Under the pieces are notes generated by a model. That model ran no database searches and was not told the DNA's origin. It saw only the letters and a program-made list of their open reading frames with translations. This document shows, in pieces, positions 7,260 through 16,421 of a stretch of DNA of 64,000 nucleotides; the first letter of the stretch is position 1; the number at the start of each line of letters is the position of its first letter. Origin of the DNA: Gryllotalpicola ginsengisoli DSM 22003 (lineage in GTDB: Bacteria > Actinomycetota > Actinomycetes > Actinomycetales > Microbacteriaceae). The translations under genes were made by a program, and so were the position numbers. The DNA is taken from assembly GCF_000419445.1 (NCBI RefSeq), contig NZ_AULK01000003.1:124001-188000 (forward strand), written 5' to 3'.

Positions 7260-8561
7260 GTGGCCCCGGCACTCTCGCGCGAACAGCAGGCCGTCTTCGA
7301 CCTGATCGAGCACGGCCGGGATCACGTGTTCGTCACCGGGCGCGCGGGAACCGGCAAGTCGACGCTGCTGAACCACCTGGCGTGGAACACCGAGAAGCAG
7401 CTCGTCATCTGCGCGCCGACCGGGGTGGCCGCGCTGAACGTCGGCGGGCAGACCATCCACTCGCTGTTCCGGCTGCCGATCGGGGTCATCGCCGACCACC
7501 CCATCGACCAGTCCGACGAGCTGAAGAAGCTGCTGAACACCATCGACACCCTCGTGGTCGACGAGGTCAGCATGGTCAACGCCGACCTGATGGACGCGAT
7601 CGACCGCAGCCTGCGTCAGGCGCGCAAGCGGCAGACGCCGTTCGGCGGCGTGCAGGTCGTGCTCTTCGGCGACCCGTACCAGCTGGCGCCCGTTCCGGGC
7701 AGCACGGAGGAGCGCGCCTACTTCGCCGACACCTACCGCTCGATGTGGTTCTTCGACGCCAGGGTCTGGCGCGAGGCCGAGCTCAAGATCGTCGAGCTGG
7801 TCGAGGTGCACCGGCAGCACGAATCCGAGTTCAAGTACATGCTCAACGCGGTGCGGCACGGCATGGTCACCAAGCAGATCGCGGACCGGCTCAATTCCGT
7901 GGGAGCCCGGCCCGCGCCATCCGATGGGGTCATCACGCTCGCCAGCCGCAACGACGCCGTCACCCGCATCAACCAGAGCCGGCTGGTCCGGCTGCCGGGG
8001 CGCATGCAGACCGCGAAGGCCGAGATCTCCGGCGACTTCGGCGGCCGCAACTACCCGGCGGAGGAGACGCTCGACCTCAAGGTGGGCGCCCAGGTGATGT
8101 TCCTGCGCAACGACACGCAGGGGCAGGGTGAGATGCGCTGGGTGAACGGGTCGATCGGCACGGTCACGCGCATCGCCAGCAATGTGCACGTGGAGGTCGA
8201 AGGCACCGTGCACGAGGTCGAACCGGTCACGTGGGAGCGGCACAAGTACAGCTACGACCCGGCCACGAAGAAGCTCAGCAAAGACGTCGTGGCCGAGTTC
8301 ACGCAGTTCCCGCTGCGGCTCGCGTGGGCGGTGACCATCCACAAGTCGCAGGGCAAGACCTACGATCAGGCGATCGTCGACCTCGGTGCGCGCGCGTTCA
8401 GCCCCGGCCAGACCTATGTGGCGCTCAGCCGCATCACGGCGCTCGACGGGCTGTACCTGAGCCGGCCGCTGCGCCCCTCCGACATCATGGTCGACCGCGA
8501 CGTCGAGCGGTTCATGGCCGACGCGGGGCGAGCCCCGCGCGTGGCGCAGACGGCAACATAA
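7260..8561 (+). CDS. PIF1/RecD-like superfamily 1 DNA helicase
   Basis: This is a 433-residue ATP-dependent helicase of the PIF1/RecD2-like SF1B group, expected to unwind DNA in the cytoplasm during repair or replication. The Walker A motif GRAGTGKST lies at residues 27-35, followed by CAPTGVAALNVGGQTIHSLF (motif Ia region), Walker B LVVDEVSMV, and GDPYQLAPV (motif III with the Q of the family). The C-terminal WAVTIHKSQGKTYD and TYVALSRITALDGLYLSRPL make up the UvrD_C_2-type motifs V-VI. The GTG at 7260 is the only start that gives the expected short N-terminus. It appears monocistronic. A specific substrate cannot be told from sequence. Confidence 0.85.
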   Translation: MAPALSREQQAVFDLIEHGRDHVFVTGRAGTGKSTLLNHLAWNTEKQLVICAPTGVAALNVGGQTIHSLFRLPIGVIADHPIDQSDELKKLLNTIDTLVVDEVSMVNADLMDAIDRSLRQARKRQTPFGGVQVVLFGDPYQLAPVPGSTEERAYFADTYRSMWFFDARVWREAELKIVELVEVHRQHESEFKYMLNAVRHGMVTKQIADRLNSVGARPAPSDGVITLASRNDAVTRINQSRLVRLPGRMQTAKAEISGDFGGRNYPAEETLDLKVGAQVMFLRNDTQGQGEMRWVNGSIGTVTRIASNVHVEVEGTVHEVEPVTWERHKYSYDPATKKLSKDVVAEFTQFPLRLAWAVTIHKSQGKTYDQAIVDLGARAFSPGQTYVALSRITALDGLYLSRPLRPSDIMVDRDVERFMADAGRAPRVAQTAT

Positions 8562-8654
8562 CGAGCACGTCACGCCGTCAGGGCATCCTCGGGAAGCCCG
8601 TCGCCCGGTCTCATAGACTCGTTCGGGACGGCGACTTCCAGGGGTGGAGACCAC

Positions 8655-10016
8655 ATGCGGGCAATGATCGGACGGCGGGTGAGACGCGCGCTCGCGGCCG
8701 TGTCGATCGGGTTGACCGCTGTGCTGCTCGCCGGCTGCTCGCTGGGCGACGACAAGCCCACGGTCGACGCGATCGGCTCGCAGGACGAGGGGCGGATGCC
8801 CCAGGCCACCGCCGACTCGCTCGACAAGGCGCTGAAGAGCGCGCTCGAGATGAGCGGGGCGACCGGGGCGATCGCCGGTGTCTGGGCTCCGTGGTCGGGC
8901 GAGTGGAAGGCGGCGGAGGGGGCCGCGGCCGAGCCATCCGATTCGAAGTCCAAGAAGTCCGGCCCCGACATGACCACCTCGATGTCCTGGCGCATCGGCT
9001 CGGTCACGAAGCCGATGACCTGCACCGTGCTGCTCAAGCTGGTCGAGGCGGGCAAGGTCAAGCTCGACGACAAGGTCACGACCTATCTGCCCCGGCTCGT
9101 CGGCATCGGCGACTACACGCTGGAGCAGCTGTGCCAGAACACCAGCGGCATCGCCGACTACTGGAGCGAGCTCTACCCGCAGGCGGTCACGAACCCGCAG
9201 CGCACCTGGGACGAGGTCGAGCTCATCAACAGCGCGCTCGGCACCCCCGTCGGCAAGCCGGGGCAGCGCTTCGGATACAGCAACGCCGGTTTCGTGCTGC
9301 TCGGCATGGCGCTGGAGGCGGTGACCAACCAGTCCATGTCCGAGCTCTACGCCGAATACGTCGAGAAGCCGCTCGGGCTGACCTCGACGGGCGTGCCCTC
9401 CGGCACGAGCCTGCCCTCGCCGGCCGCGCACGGCTACGCCGCCGACGAGGATCCGATCACCGGCCACCGGGATTGCACGGCGACGGTCGACGTGACGGCC
9501 CTGTCGCCCACCTTCATGCAGGCCTCGGGCGCGGTGGTCAGCGACCTCGACGACACCGCCTCCATCGCGCATGCGGTCGCCGCCGGCGACCTGGTGAACT
9601 CGGGCCTGGCCAAGCAGCAGCAGACCGCCATCACCATCTCGAGCAAGGCGCCGTCCTGGGCGACCTATGGCCTCGGCGTCGAGAAGATGGGCCCGCTCGT
9701 CGGGCATGCGAGCGCGGTGCCGGGGTATCTCACCGCCGCCTACAGCGACCCGGCCACCGGCCTCACCGTCGTGGTGATGCTCAACGACTCGACGAACGGC
9801 GCCGCGTTCGTGCGCACCCTCGCCCTCGAACTCGCCTCGATCGCCTCCAAGGCGAAGGCGAGCGACGGCAAGAAGACGCCCGTGGTGGGGCTGCCGTGGA
9901 CGGCCACGCAGATGCAGCAGGCGCTCCCCTACCTCGACGTGTGCGGGAAGAGCTACGGCAAGACCTCGTCGAACAGCACGGTCGCCGCGATCACGCGGAT
10001 CGGGCCGGCGTACTGA
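8655..10016 (+). CDS. Beta-lactamase-fold serine hydrolase lipoprotein (class C / DD-peptidase family)
   Basis: This is a 453-residue lipoprotein with a serine beta-lactamase/DD-carboxypeptidase fold, anchored on the outer face of the membrane. The signal peptide ends in LLAGC (lipidated Cys28). The catalytic SxxK is SVTK at Ser116-Lys119. The YxN motif is YSN in FGYSNAGFVLLGMALE, and the third motif is HAS in VGHASAVPGY, where class C enzymes have KTG and esterase relatives HxG. It is therefore more likely a peptidase or esterase than an antibiotic-resistance lactamase. A GGTGGAG ribosome binding site precedes the ATG. The next gene converges on it with only 30 bases between stops. Confidence 0.85.
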   Translation: MRAMIGRRVRRALAAVSIGLTAVLLAGCSLGDDKPTVDAIGSQDEGRMPQATADSLDKALKSALEMSGATGAIAGVWAPWSGEWKAAEGAAAEPSDSKSKKSGPDMTTSMSWRIGSVTKPMTCTVLLKLVEAGKVKLDDKVTTYLPRLVGIGDYTLEQLCQNTSGIADYWSELYPQAVTNPQRTWDEVELINSALGTPVGKPGQRFGYSNAGFVLLGMALEAVTNQSMSELYAEYVEKPLGLTSTGVPSGTSLPSPAAHGYAADEDPITGHRDCTATVDVTALSPTFMQASGAVVSDLDDTASIAHAVAAGDLVNSGLAKQQQTAITISSKAPSWATYGLGVEKMGPLVGHASAVPGYLTAAYSDPATGLTVVVMLNDSTNGAAFVRTLALELASIASKAKASDGKKTPVVGLPWTATQMQQALPYLDVCGKSYGKTSSNSTVAAITRIGPAY

Positions 10017-10046
10017 GCCGCTGCGGGGTCGTGAGCGTCGGCGCGC

Positions 10047-11738
10047 TCAGCGCCGGCCCGGGCGCCCCGGTCCGCCGGAGCGACCCGCCACCAGCGTCAC
10101 GACGAGCACGGCGACGATGAGGCCGAGGCCGACGGCCCACGCGAGTTCCGGGTCCACGAGGGTGGTGCGCGGGACCGGGAGTGCCAGCGGCCGGTCGCCG
10201 TCGGCGTCCGAGTCCGTGTCACGGGCGTGCGGGGTGACCGTGACCTGCCGCGACGCGTCGCTCGCGCCCACGCTGTTGACGGCGTAGACGCGGTAGTCGT
10301 GCCGTGAGCCGTTCTTCAGGCCCGTGTCCGTCCACGACACCGTGTCCTGGCCCGGCGTGAGCGGGGTGAACGCGGCGAGGAGCTTTCCCGGTCCGTCGCG
10401 CACCGCGTAGAACGCCGCGCCGTCGACGACGGGCCAGCTGAGCGTGGCCGTGCCGTCGCCGGATTCGCCCTTCACCTGCGTGGGGGCGGACGGCGAGATC
10501 ACGGGCGTCGCGACCACCTGCACGTTGACGGATGCCCCGCTCGTCGCCCCGCTCGTCGTCGTGACCGACACCCGCACGGTGTGCTCGCCGCGCTCGTCGA
10601 AGGTGGTGGTGAGCACAGGGTCGGCGGTGTACAGGTCTCGGGCATCGGCGGTCCCGGCGTCGATGACCCAGTGGTAGCTCACCACCGGGTCGGCGGGATC
10701 GCTCAGCGTGCCGCCCGCGTTGAACCGTGCCGGTGCGCCGACCTCGGCCGAGCCATCCGCTGTGATCGTCGCCGTGGGCGCATCGCCGCTGGAATAGATC
10801 GGCAGCCCCATCGCCTGCCGCAGGTACTGGGCCGCGTTCAGCGTGTCTCCGCGCAGGTACGTCGTGTGCTGGCTGAAGATGCTCGGGTGCCCGTCGTCGT
10901 CGGCGCTCGCGGTCACGATGTGGGCGAAGTCGCGCACGGGGTAGTCCACGCCGTCGATGGTGCGGTCGTCGACGAGGCCGCAGATCGGGTCCCCGTTGTG
11001 GCAGTAGTCGAAGATCGGGGTGTCGCCGAAGGCGTCGGCCCAGTTCTCGCCGGACGGGGTCGACGGGCCGCCCAGGTCCCCGCCCGTGTGCACGAGGTAG
11101 CCGTCGAGGTCGGGGTCGTAGTTGCCGTAGTCGTGCGCGGTGGCGGATGCGGTGAAGTAGGTGCTGCCGAAGAACACGGCGGCGCGCAGGGATTCGCGCG
11201 CCGCGGCGGTGGTCTCGTTGACGGCGTCGACGATGACCTCGGCCCCCTGCGAGTAGCCGCCCACGATGATGCCCGTGTCAGGGCACTCCCGGTGCACCCG
11301 CTCGATCTCGGCCGCCGCCGCGTGCGCGCCGAGCTCGGCCGACTTGAGGTAGGCGGCGGCCGTGTCGCCGAACAGCGCGCCGGTGCTCAGCACGTCGACG
11401 CCGATCGCGGGGTACGGCACGCCGTAGGCGGCGACGGTCACCCCTTGGGCGCTCGCCGTGTGCTCGATGCGCTCGTACACGTCGTGCAGTTCGCCGCCCA
11501 TGCCGAGGTTCCCCGTCGTGTACCGCGTCGCGGCCGGGGTCGAGTTGTCCTCCCCGGAGCCGCGGGCGGCGATGAACTCGAAGTCGGCGCAGTCGGGCGG
11601 CGCGGTGCCGCTCACGGGCGCGGCGGCGTCCGGGCTGGGCGCCGCGATCGCCGGCGGACCCGCGACGAGCGCGCCGGCGCATGCGAGCAGCGCGGCGGAT
11701 GCCGCAGCGAGCAGCCGTGTCACACGCATCCAGGCCAC
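10047..11738 (-). CDS. Surface-anchored cutinase-family esterase with PKD- and FN3-like domains
   Basis: This is a 563-residue exported protein. An N-terminal signal peptide (about residues 1-33, ending AIAA) precedes a cutinase/acetylxylan-esterase domain with the nucleophile elbow GGYSQGAE and disulfide-type cysteines. A PKD-like domain follows (about residues 320-405, NAGGTLSDPADPVVSYHWVI) and then a fibronectin type III-like domain (about 415-505). A C-terminal membrane segment (AVGLGLIVAVLVVTLVAG) with a basic tail probably holds the enzyme at the cell surface. It likely hydrolyses esters of plant cutin, xylan acetyl groups or lipids, but the substrate is not defined. GTG 11738 or ATG 11729 could be the start. 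It follows the DNA-repair gene on the same strand after 41 bases. Confidence 0.82.
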   Translation of the reverse strand: MAWMRVTRLLAAASAALLACAGALVAGPPAIAAPSPDAAAPVSGTAPPDCADFEFIAARGSGEDNSTPAATRYTTGNLGMGGELHDVYERIEHTASAQGVTVAAYGVPYPAIGVDVLSTGALFGDTAAAYLKSAELGAHAAAAEIERVHRECPDTGIIVGGYSQGAEVIVDAVNETTAAARESLRAAVFFGSTYFTASATAHDYGNYDPDLDGYLVHTGGDLGGPSTPSGENWADAFGDTPIFDYCHNGDPICGLVDDRTIDGVDYPVRDFAHIVTASADDDGHPSIFSQHTTYLRGDTLNAAQYLRQAMGLPIYSSGDAPTATITADGSAEVGAPARFNAGGTLSDPADPVVSYHWVIDAGTADARDLYTADPVLTTTFDERGEHTVRVSVTTTSGATSGASVNVQVVATPVISPSAPTQVKGESGDGTATLSWPVVDGAAFYAVRDGPGKLLAAFTPLTPGQDTVSWTDTGLKNGSRHDYRVYAVNSVGASDASRQVTVTPHARDTDSDADGDRPLALPVPRTTLVDPELAWAVGLGLIVAVLVVTLVAGRSGGPGRPGRR

Positions 11739-11779
11739 GGTACCCGGCGTTGCTCAAGGGGTGATCCACCCGGGCCCGC

Positions 11780-13267
11780 TCACACCAGGTAGGCGGCCTG
11801 CGTCCACAGCTGCATGAGGGCGTAGCCGCGCCAGGGCGACCAGGCGGCGGCGATGACGGATGCCTCGCGCGCCGTCTTCACCCCGAGGGACTTCTTCAGC
11901 ACGAGGTCGTCGGGGGTGAACGCGTCCGGATCGCCGAGGGCGCGCAGCGCGATGTAGTCCGCGGTCCACGGGCCGATGCCGGGCAGGGCGAGCAGCGCCG
12001 CGCGGGTCGCGGTGCGGTCGGCGCCGGGGTCGAGGGTCAGCCCGTCGGCGATGGCGGCGGCGAGCGTGCGCAGCGCGGCGGTGCGCGGGCCGGTGAGGCC
12101 GATGCCGCGCAGCAGTTCGGGCGGAGCATCCGCCGCCGCACTCGCCGCGGGGAAGGCGTGCAGGCCCGACTCGCCGACCGGCTCGCCGAGCGCGGCGACG
12201 AGCCGCGCGGCGAACACGCGGGCCGCTTTCAGCGAGACCCGCTGACCGATGACGGTGAGCAGCGCCGTGGCGGCTCCGTCGAGCGAGCCCGGCACGCGCA
12301 GGCCGGGCCGCCGGGCGAGCAGCGGCCCGATGCGCGGGTCGCCGCCGAGCGCCTCGGCGATGAGGTGCGGGTCGGCGTCGAGGTCGAGCCAGCGGCGCAG
12401 CCGGGAGACGATGAGGGTGAGGTCGGCGATGTCGGCGGGGCGGATGCGCACCGTGAGGTGTTCCTCCCCCGAGCCCTCCCAGTCGACGGTCGCGAGGGCC
12501 GGGCCGTGGGGCGCGGGCACCGGGGTGGTGAACGAGCCGTCGGCATCGAGCAGGTCCATGCCGCTGACGGCATGTGCCCGCTGGAACGCCCGCAAGGCCT
12601 GCGCGTCGTAGGGAGCCCGGTGCCGCAGGCGCAGCACGATGGTCGGCGCGGCGTCGGAGGCGGGGCCGCCGAGAAGGGGCGCGCCGGCCGAGGCATCCGT
12701 CGTCGGCCGTGCGAAAGCGGACGGCGGCGACCCGAACTCGGCGCGCATGACGTCGTTGAACTGGCGCACGCTGCCGAAGCCCGCGGCGAACGCCACGTCG
12801 ACGAGCGGCAGGCGGGTCTGCTCGATGAGGGTGCGGGCGGTCTGGGCGCGCCGCGTGCGGTTCAGTTGCGCAGGCGAGGCGCCGACCTCGGCGACGAGGA
12901 TGCGGTGCAGGTGACGTTCGCTCACCGACAGGCGCCGGGCGAGGCCGGAGACGCCGAGCTCGTCGACGGCGCCGTCGCGGATGGCGCGCACCGCGCGGGC
13001 CGCGAGGTCGCCGCTCGCATCCCAGTGCCGGGAGCCCGGCAGGGAGTCGGGCCGGCAGCGCTTGCAGGCGCGGAAGCCGGCGGCGACCGCTGCGGCCGCG
13101 GTGGGGAAGAACACGGCGTTGCGGCGCAGCGGCTTGCGCGCCGGGCACGACGGGCGGCAGTAGATGCCCGTCGTCGTGACGCCGAGGAAGAACCGGCCGT
13201 CGAATCGCGGGTCGCGCCCGGAGGCGGCGCGGTAGGCCACCTCGGGGTCGATGGTGCTCGGGATCAC
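11780..13267 (-). CDS. Ada-AlkA fusion: methylation-responsive regulator and 3-methyladenine DNA glycosylase
   Basis: This 495-residue protein combines sensing and repair of alkylated DNA. Residues 1-80 form an Ada zinc domain with four cysteines (Cys37, Cys41, Cys68, Cys71). In Ada, one of these accepts a methyl group from phosphotriesters. An AraC-type helix-turn-helix region follows (about 85-190). The C-terminal half is AlkA: an N-terminal beta domain, then the helix-hairpin-helix LLALPGIGPWTADYIALRAL and the downstream catalytic-region aspartates in FTPDDLVLKK. The O6-methylguanine methyltransferase domain of E. coli Ada is absent. The architecture occurs in other actinobacteria. It probably activates its own adaptive response and excises 3-methyladenine. 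Confidence 0.9.
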   Translation of the reverse strand: MIPSTIDPEVAYRAASGRDPRFDGRFFLGVTTTGIYCRPSCPARKPLRRNAVFFPTAAAAVAAGFRACKRCRPDSLPGSRHWDASGDLAARAVRAIRDGAVDELGVSGLARRLSVSERHLHRILVAEVGASPAQLNRTRRAQTARTLIEQTRLPLVDVAFAAGFGSVRQFNDVMRAEFGSPPSAFARPTTDASAGAPLLGGPASDAAPTIVLRLRHRAPYDAQALRAFQRAHAVSGMDLLDADGSFTTPVPAPHGPALATVDWEGSGEEHLTVRIRPADIADLTLIVSRLRRWLDLDADPHLIAEALGGDPRIGPLLARRPGLRVPGSLDGAATALLTVIGQRVSLKAARVFAARLVAALGEPVGESGLHAFPAASAAADAPPELLRGIGLTGPRTAALRTLAAAIADGLTLDPGADRTATRAALLALPGIGPWTADYIALRALGDPDAFTPDDLVLKKSLGVKTAREASVIAAAWSPWRGYALMQLWTQAAYLV

Positions 13268-13309
13268 GACTTCATCTTCGCGCCGCCGCGGTCGCGCGGG
13301 TGGCGGGAA

Positions 13310-13846
13310 TCAGACCTCGGGATCGCCGGAGCCGGAGCCCCTCTTGCGCCCCGGGCGGGGCCGTCGCTCCGGCCGCGCGTGGCCGGCCGCCTTCTCGCTC
13401 TGCACGACGGAGTTCACCGTGAAGAAGAGGCACAGCACCGGCATGAGGACGACGAGCAGCCAGAAGACCCAGACGGGCCAGTCGTACGCCTCCGCGAGCT
13501 CCCACGTCTCCTTCCCGGCGATCAGGTAGGCGCCCGCCGCGACGATGAGCCAGCCGCGGGCCTTCTGCGCGAATCCGACGAACTGCTCGCGCAAGTCCTG
13601 CGGCAGGGCCGCCATGGCCGCCTGCCGGTGGTCGCTCTGCGCGCGCTGCATCAGCACGTAGGCCACGGGAGGGAGGAGCCACCACCAGCCCGAGACCCGC
13701 TTCGGCTGCGGCACGTCCCGGGTCGCCGCGACGATGCTCTCGCGGTCGAGCTGCTCTTCGCGCAGCTCGATCGAGGCCTGGAAGACCGGGCCGGCCACCA
13801 GCAGCCAGGCGCCCGCGAAACCGACCCAGAGGATGAAGAGCTCCAC
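13310..13846 (-). CDS. Membrane protein of unknown function
   Basis: I do not recognise this 178-residue protein. It has a hydrophobic N-terminal segment (ELFILWVGFAGAWLLVAGPVF), a middle region with a tryptophan-rich stretch (VSGWWWLLPPVAYVLM), and two further membrane segments near residues 100-118 and 130-155. The tail is rich in arginine, proline and glycine and is likely cytoplasmic. A charged region around residues 25-50 (ELREEQLDRES) separates the first two segments. It lies between the Ada-AlkA gene and an MFS gene on the same strand, with gaps of about 45-55 bases on each side. Co-transcription is possible but not evident. Confidence 0.7.
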   Translation of the reverse strand: MELFILWVGFAGAWLLVAGPVFQASIELREEQLDRESIVAATRDVPQPKRVSGWWWLLPPVAYVLMQRAQSDHRQAAMAALPQDLREQFVGFAQKARGWLIVAAGAYLIAGKETWELAEAYDWPVWVFWLLVVLMPVLCLFFTVNSVVQSEKAAGHARPERRPRPGRKRGSGSGDPEV

Positions 13847-13902
13847 GGCGACACAGTAGCGCGGCGCGGGCGCGGGGGCTGGCGCCGCGGCTGCCGCTCA
13901 GG

Positions 13903-15312
13903 TCACTCGGGCGCCGGGCCCTCACCCACGCGTTCCGACTTCGGCGACCGCAGCGCGGGGTCGACGAGGGCGAGCAGGGCGGCGAGCCCCACGATCACCG
14001 CGATGGCCAGGCCGAGGGCGTGCAGCCCGCCGTCGGTCGGCGCGGTGGGGAAGGCGAGCCCGATCGCCGCCGACGACAGGATCGACCCGAGGTAGACGGC
14101 CGTGCGCGAGAGGCCCGAGGCGGTGCCGAGCTGGTCGCCCGGTGCCTGACGGTAGAGCGCCTGCTGGTTGCTGACCGACGCGAGTCCCTGCGGCACCCCG
14201 AAGATCGCGGCGGCGAGCAGCAGCAGCCACAGCGGGCTGGAGGCGTGCAGCAGCATCAGCAGCAGTCCGCCGAGGAAGGGGATCGCCCCCGACAGCACGA
14301 GCGGCAGCTTGAGGCGCCGGTTGCGCGCCACGGCGACCGAGGTCAGTGCGGCGAGCACCGCGGTCGGCAGCTGCAGCCAGCCGGCCTGGTCGGCCGAGTA
14401 GCCGGCCGAACCCTGCGTCCATTGGCTGAAGCCATACATCATCGTGTACGCGCCGAAGTAGATCAGCAGCATCCGCAGGTAGGTGCGGCTGAGCGCGCCG
14501 TTGCGGCGCAGCATGCGCACGTCGATGAACGGATGCGTGCGCCTGAGCGACCACCACAGCAGAACGCCGAGCAGCACCACGGTGAGGCCGACCAGCCACA
14601 GGTTCGCGACCGACAGGTCGAGCAGGAACACGAGCAGGGCGGCCAGCGCCCCGGCGAACAGGGCGACGCCGAGCGGGTCGACGTCCTTCAGGCGGGGCTT
14701 CGGTCCGGAACGCTCCGGGCGGGTCGCGTCGGAGGGCACGCCAGCGATGGTCAGTACCAGGGCGATCGCGGCGAGAGGGATGTTCACCAGGAAGATCGAC
14801 TCCCACCCGAAGGCGCCGATGAGCAGCCCGCCGAGCACGGGGCCGACGGCGGCGGTGGTCTGCGCGGCGATCGAGATCGCCGAGAGCAGCGCGGGCGGCG
14901 TCTGGCGCGCGAGGCGGATGCTCTGATCCCGGATGAGCGCCATCGCCGAGGGGTAGGCGGCCGAGGTGCCGATGCCGATCAGGATGCGCGCGACGAGCAC
15001 CGCTGGGAAGGTGTGCCAGAGGTTCGGCAGGATGCCGGCCACGAGCACCACCACGAGGCCGACCAGGTAGACCCGCCTCGGCCCGAAGACGTCGGCCAGT
15101 TTGCCCATCGTCGGCTGGGCGATCGCGCTGGCGAGGTAGAGGCCCGCGACGAGCCACACGACCACCGAGGTGGCCACGTGCAGGTCGCGGCTGATGGGCA
15201 CGAGCGCGACGGCGATCATGCTCGTGTTGATCGGGTTGAGCACGGGCCCGATCAGCACGGGCGTGATGAAGCGCCAGCTGAATCGGCCGGTACCAGCCGG
15301 CGCGTCGGTCAC
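13903..15312 (-). CDS. MFS transporter, drug:proton antiporter type
   Basis: This is a 469-residue major facilitator with roughly fourteen hydrophobic segments, resembling DHA2-like efflux pumps. The motif-A region LGKLADVFGPRRVYLVGL-like (GKLADVFGPRR) follows the second segment, and LIGIGTSAAYPSAMALI fits the family. The start is a GTG that follows directly on the TAA of the MarR gene, so the two genes form an operon with the repressor first. This arrangement suggests efflux of a small toxic compound that is also the MarR ligand. The substrate is unknown. Confidence 0.85.
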   Translation of the reverse strand: MTDAPAGTGRFSWRFITPVLIGPVLNPINTSMIAVALVPISRDLHVATSVVVWLVAGLYLASAIAQPTMGKLADVFGPRRVYLVGLVVVLVAGILPNLWHTFPAVLVARILIGIGTSAAYPSAMALIRDQSIRLARQTPPALLSAISIAAQTTAAVGPVLGGLLIGAFGWESIFLVNIPLAAIALVLTIAGVPSDATRPERSGPKPRLKDVDPLGVALFAGALAALLVFLLDLSVANLWLVGLTVVLLGVLLWWSLRRTHPFIDVRMLRRNGALSRTYLRMLLIYFGAYTMMYGFSQWTQGSAGYSADQAGWLQLPTAVLAALTSVAVARNRRLKLPLVLSGAIPFLGGLLLMLLHASSPLWLLLLAAAIFGVPQGLASVSNQQALYRQAPGDQLGTASGLSRTAVYLGSILSSAAIGLAFPTAPTDGGLHALGLAIAVIVGLAALLALVDPALRSPKSERVGEGPAPE

Positions 15313-15759
15313 TTAGGAGGACTCCTCTTCGATTTCGATCTTCTTCATCACGCCCAGGCTGCGGGCGACGAGCTCGCGGTCGGCCTCCGTCAGGCGCGTG
15401 GCGAGCAGCGCGACGAGGTCGGCGCGCCGCGCTTCGTCGGTGCGCATGATCACGGCGGCACCGGCATCGGTCAGGGCGAGCAGTTCGCGTCGGCCGTCGT
15501 CGGGGTCTTTCGTCTTGAGCACCCAGCCGCGCTCGACCAGCTCGGCGACCACGGCGCCCATCGACTGCGGCGTGATCTGCTCGCGCCTCGCGAGCTCGGC
15601 CGTGGTGAGCCGGCTCTTGCGGCGCAGCCAGGCCAGCACGGCCTCGTGCCGGGGGGCGAGCCCGCCGACGCTGCGGCCGCTGCGCATGGCGCGGCGCAAT
15701 CCGTTCATCATGTCGCGGATCTGGTCGGCGAGCTCCTCGGGGTCGATCGGGGTGCTCAC
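15313..15759 (-). CDS. MarR-family transcriptional regulator
   Basis: This is a 148-residue MarR winged-helix repressor. Residues 45-110 form the DNA-binding domain with LTTAELARREQITPQSMGAVVAELVERGW and the wing KDPDDGRRELLALTDAG. Helices at both ends form the dimer. I chose GTG 15759 (VSTPIDPEELADQIR), because the longer open frame upstream runs through repeats and into the divergent gene. It is the first gene of a pair with the MFS exporter and probably represses that operon. The upstream gap holds GGAAGCCTTCC-like and AATATT palindromic sequence and a 15-bp tandem repeat, which are possible operators. Confidence 0.85.
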   Translation of the reverse strand: MSTPIDPEELADQIRDMMNGLRRAMRSGRSVGGLAPRHEAVLAWLRRKSRLTTAELARREQITPQSMGAVVAELVERGWVLKTKDPDDGRRELLALTDAGAAVIMRTDEARRADLVALLATRLTEADRELVARSLGVMKKIEIEEESS

Positions 15760-15795
15760 CGTGTCAGTATAGTAAGGAAGCCTTCCAATATTCCG

Positions 15796-15845
15796 TGCCG
15801 TAAGGTTCCCTGTCGTAACCGTCTCTGCCGTAACCATCCCTGTCG
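15796..15845. repeat. Three and a third tandem 15-bp units between divergent marR and PEBP genes
   Basis: The units are TGCCGTAAGGTTCCC, TGTCGTAACCGTCTC and TGCCGTAACCATCCC, then TGTCG. They are in exact 15-base register and lie just before the PEBP gene start. Iterated binding sites for a regulator are one reading. Simple slippage expansion is another. Confidence 0.6.
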
Positions 15846-15856
15846 ATCGGAGGACC

Positions 15857-16321
15857 ATGGGCATCGCATCCCCCATCGGCCGCGCCCTGCGCTCGCGGCG
15901 CGCCGGCGAGCAGGCGCTCGCCTGGTACCGCCCCGAGCTGCAGGGGCCCGAGACCCTGACCCTGACCAGCCCCGCCTTCGAGCACGGCGGTCGTATGCCG
16001 GCCTCGACGGCCGCGGGGCGGGCGGGCGGCAACACCTCGCCCGAGCTCGCCTGGTCGGGCGTGCCGACGGATGCCGCATCCCTGATGCTTCTCGTGCAGG
16101 ACTACGACGTTCCGCTGCCGAAGCCCATCACCCACGCGCGGGTGAACGGAATCGCGCCCGACATCACCCGGATCGCCGAGGGCGGCATCCGCGGCTGGCA
16201 CGGGCCGGGACCGATCCCGGGGCACGGGCCGCACCACTACGTGTTCCAGCTGTTCGCGCTCGACGAGTCCGGGCGGGTCGTCGCGCGCGGCCGGCTCGAC
16301 GGCCTCTACGAAAGGGACTGA
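15857..16321 (+). CDS. YbhB/YbcL-family (PEBP) protein
   Basis: This 154-residue protein belongs to the phosphatidylethanolamine-binding / Raf-kinase-inhibitor-like family (bacterial YbhB/YbcL). Family marks are SPAFEHGGRMP near residue 38, the GGNTSPELAWSGVP ligand-pocket stretch, LLVQDYDVP, and GPGPIPGHGPHHYVFQLFALD. There is no signal peptide, so it should be cytoplasmic. The biochemical role of bacterial members is largely unknown. A GGAGG ribosome binding site lies seven bases before the ATG. It is divergent from the marR-MFS operon and convergent with yceI. Confidence 0.88.
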   Translation: MGIASPIGRALRSRRAGEQALAWYRPELQGPETLTLTSPAFEHGGRMPASTAAGRAGGNTSPELAWSGVPTDAASLMLLVQDYDVPLPKPITHARVNGIAPDITRIAEGGIRGWHGPGPIPGHGPHHYVFQLFALDESGRVVARGRLDGLYERD

Positions 16322-16421
16322 CCTCATCGAGCGGGGTCTCCTCGAGGCGGCGCCGTTCGCGCTCGGGTCGTTCCAGCCCGCGCAAGCTGATGGCCGTCGC
16401 GATCGACGCCGGCGGGCCGGC

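Noticed and set aside
8655-10016. Calling the serine hydrolase an antibiotic-resistance beta-lactamase
   Set aside because: The KTG motif of class C enzymes is replaced by a His-containing HAS motif, which fits DD-peptidase or esterase relatives better.
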